The position numbers and the translations under genes were made by a program. The notes under the pieces are model-generated. The model was given only the letters and a program-made list of their open reading frames with translations, was not told the DNA's origin and made no database searches. Shown in pieces: positions 3,715 to 5,550 of a stretch of DNA of 5,550 nucleotides. This DNA is from Salinicoccus sp. UBA3372 (lineage in GTDB: Bacteria > Bacillota > Bacilli > Staphylococcales > Salinicoccaceae), in the NCBI GenBank assembly GCA_002360325.1, contig DEQG01000086.1, positions 30,732-36,281 on the forward strand, written 5' to 3'. The number at the start of each line of letters is the position of its first letter. The first letter of the stretch is position 1.

Positions 3715-5550
3715 TCATTTATCCAGATTCAGTTTCTTCAGCTGTTCAGCCAGTGCATTGTTGATCGGTTCTTCCTTCTCATCTTTTTTCAGATATTTAT
3801 TCACTGTACGCTTATCCACTTTCCCTTTTTGCGCTTTATCCCTGCGTGCTTTGAAACTTGAAAGTTTCTCACGGTGGCCGCATGTACAAGTGAATATCTG
3901 ACCGTCGCCTTCTCCGCTCAGTGTCATTTTCTTCTTACATTTCGGACATCTTGCATTGGTGATTTTTGCAACGTTTCGTCTGTGTCCGCACTCTCTGTCC
4001 TGACAGACAAGCATTTTACCTTTCTTACCTTTCACTTCAAGAAGCGGTTTGCCGCAGTCCGGACAGTCACGTCCTGAAATGTTGTCATGCTTGAAGGTCT
4101 TATCACTGCGCTTCACTTCCGACACGATGTCTTTCGTGTGTTTCTTCATGTCTTCGATAAATTTCTTTTTATCCAGCTTGCCTTTTTCAATCTGCTCCAG
4201 CTGCTTTTCCCATACTGCAGTCGTCACAGGAGATTTTAAAATTTCAGGTGCGAGATCTAAAAGCTGCTTTCCTTTGGATGTGATCTTGATTGCCTGGCCA
4301 TTTTTCTCCAAATAAAAAGTATTGAACAGTTTATCGATGATATCTGCCCGGGTCGCTACTGTACCCAGCCCGCCGGATTCACTCAGTGTTTTCTTGTGCT
4401 CTTTGTCCATGCTGAAGTATTTCGCAGGATTTTCCATCGCCTGCAGCAGTGATGCTTCAGTGAATCTTGGCGGCGGTGTCGTTTCACCGGTCGTCTTATT
4501 GACACTTCTCACTGTCAGTTCTTCGCCTTTTTTAACATCCACCGTCTTGCCTTCCGCTTCTTCTTTATAAACGATTTTAAAACCCTGCTGAAGTACGCGG
4601 TTATATTTTGCTTCCAGAGTTTCACCGTTGATTTCTGCCAGGACGGTTGTCTCCTCATATTCATACGGCGGTAATAAAACACTCATAAAGCGCTGGATCA
4701 CCAAATCATACACACGTTTTTCACGCTCACTGAAATCACTGTAATGCACAGTACTTTCAGTCGGGATGATCGCATGGTGGTCACTGACTTTATTGTCGTT
4801 GACGAATGATCCGTTCCCTTTGATCGGTGATCTTAAAATATGTGTCCCCACTTTACGGAAGTTGCCGATACCGCTTGCCTGAACTCTTTCTTTTAAAGTA
4901 GGCACGATGTCATTGGAGATAAACTTCGAATCTGTCCGCGGATATGTCAGTACTTTATGACGTTCGTACAAATTCTGCATCGTCTGCAGTGTTTCTTTGG
5001 CAGACAGTCCGTAAATCTTATTGGCATCCCTCTGCAGTTCTGTTAAGTCGTAAAGTCCCGGCGCAAACTGCTTCTTTTTCTTCTTCGTGACATCTTTAAC
5101 AGTCAGACTGTCGGTTTTCAGTTTTTTATGGATGTCTCCGACTTTATCTTCATTGAAAGTCGAATAGTTATTTCCGTCTCTCCATTTGAACTTCAGTTTC
5201 TCCGTTCCGACTTCGAGACCGTAAAATGTCTTAGGCTGAAAGTTTTTAATTTCTTCATCACGGGCTGCAATCATACCGAGGGTCGGTGTCTGCACACGTC
5301 CACAGTTCAGCTGTGCATTGAACTTCGTTGTCAGTGCGCGTGTTGCGTTCAACCCGACATACCAGTCCGCTTCACTTCTTGCGACAGCTGCCTGATAAAG
5401 GTTACGGTATTTATTGCCGGGCTGCAGATTTTGAAACCCTTGTGAAATTGCTTTGTCGGTGACAGATGAAATCCACAGGCGTTTAATCGGTTTATTCACT
5501 TTGACGTAGTCGATGATCCATCTCGCGACCAGCTCACCTTCACGTCCGGC
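3715..5550 (-). CDS. topB: DNA topoisomerase III, 5' end beyond window
   Basis: This is a type IA topoisomerase that relaxes or decatenates DNA by cutting one strand through a tyrosine. The window holds 611 residues and the stop; relatives are about 710 residues, so roughly the first 100 lie past the right edge. The fragment opens with AGREGELVARW, the end of the TOPRIM metal-binding motif. RVQTPTLG (85-92) follows, then the active-site Tyr203 in TYPRTDSKF (codon at 4942-4944), SDHHAIIPT (256-264) and GGLGTVATRADIIDKL (393-408). The C-terminus carries two zinc-finger-like clusters: C496, C499, C516, C521, and C535, C538, C555, C557, the last pair spaced as CTC. A lysine-rich DNA-binding-like tail ending KKLNLDK follows. 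All catalytic motifs in view are intact. The GTG at 5499 is not the start, since the TOPRIM motif continues upstream of it in frame. The hydrolase gene follows on the same strand. Confidence 0.97.
   Translation of the reverse strand, partial: AGREGELVARWIIDYVKVNKPIKRLWISSVTDKAISQGFQNLQPGNKYRNLYQAAVARSEADWYVGLNATRALTTKFNAQLNCGRVQTPTLGMIAARDEEIKNFQPKTFYGLEVGTEKLKFKWRDGNNYSTFNEDKVGDIHKKLKTDSLTVKDVTKKKKKQFAPGLYDLTELQRDANKIYGLSAKETLQTMQNLYERHKVLTYPRTDSKFISNDIVPTLKERVQASGIGNFRKVGTHILRSPIKGNGSFVNDNKVSDHHAIIPTESTVHYSDFSEREKRVYDLVIQRFMSVLLPPYEYEETTVLAEINGETLEAKYNRVLQQGFKIVYKEEAEGKTVDVKKGEELTVRSVNKTTGETTPPPRFTEASLLQAMENPAKYFSMDKEHKKTLSESGGLGTVATRADIIDKLFNTFYLEKNGQAIKITSKGKQLLDLAPEILKSPVTTAVWEKQLEQIEKGKLDKKKFIEDMKKHTKDIVSEVKRSDKTFKHDNISGRDCPDCGKPLLEVKGKKGKMLVCQDRECGHRRNVAKITNARCPKCKKKMTLSGEGDGQIFTCTCGHREKLSSFKARRDKAQKGKVDKRTVNKYLKKDEKEEPINNALAEQLKKLNLDK

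Noticed and set aside
3677..5445. Several + strand reading frames of 67-105 codons opposite topB
   Set aside because: They lie antisense to the intact topB frame, have no ribosome binding sites or recognisable motifs, and are cysteine- and serine-rich shadows of the coding strand.
5497..5499. GTG at 5499 as the start of topB
   Set aside because: The same frame continues to the window edge and encodes AGREGELVARW, the essential TOPRIM motif, so the gene starts beyond 5550.

Overview
The window looks like ordinary chromosome of a low-to-moderate GC Gram-positive (Firmicutes) bacterium, most likely Staphylococcaceae. The evidence is strong AGGAGG-type ribosome binding sites, sigma-A-like promoters, an S-box (SAM-I) riboswitch, and a topoisomerase III whose C-terminal zinc fingers and tail resemble staphylococcal TopB from memory. 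The genus cannot be fixed by eye; a Staphylococcus relative such as Jeotgalicoccus, Salinicoccus or Macrococcus is a guess. I see no tRNA, rRNA, CRISPR array, insertion sequence or phage gene.

Left part, + strand (1-1358). A promoter drives a two-gene unit: a four-helix DUF2975 membrane protein (62-709) and, 14 bases later, a 72-residue YozG-type helix-turn-helix regulator (724-942). A separate promoter then drives a 98-residue YneR/HesB-like protein (1028-1324), closed by a clear intrinsic terminator (1327-1362).

Middle part (1359-1750). This stretch holds no sizeable gene but is not empty. It carries a SAM-I riboswitch aptamer (1431-1531) and a terminator-like expression platform (1550-1577). 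A well-placed ribosome binding site and a tiny 20-codon reading frame follow (1611-1673). A second, bidirectional terminator ends it (1720-1750). No methionine or sulfur gene follows, so the riboswitch is an orphan. It controls either a micropeptide, a decayed gene or a small RNA. This is the most interesting part of the window.

Right part, - strand (1741-5550). Reading leftward, a topoisomerase III gene (topB, N-terminus beyond the right edge) is followed 64 bases later by an alpha/beta hydrolase, ending at a hairpin at 2823-2844. A second - strand unit starts from its own promoter at 2762-2790. It contains a DinB-family metal-binding protein and a YaiI/YqxD (DUF188) protein, and it ends at the shared bidirectional terminator, converging with the riboswitch transcript. 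These are housekeeping or poorly characterised conserved genes, and no joint pathway is evident.
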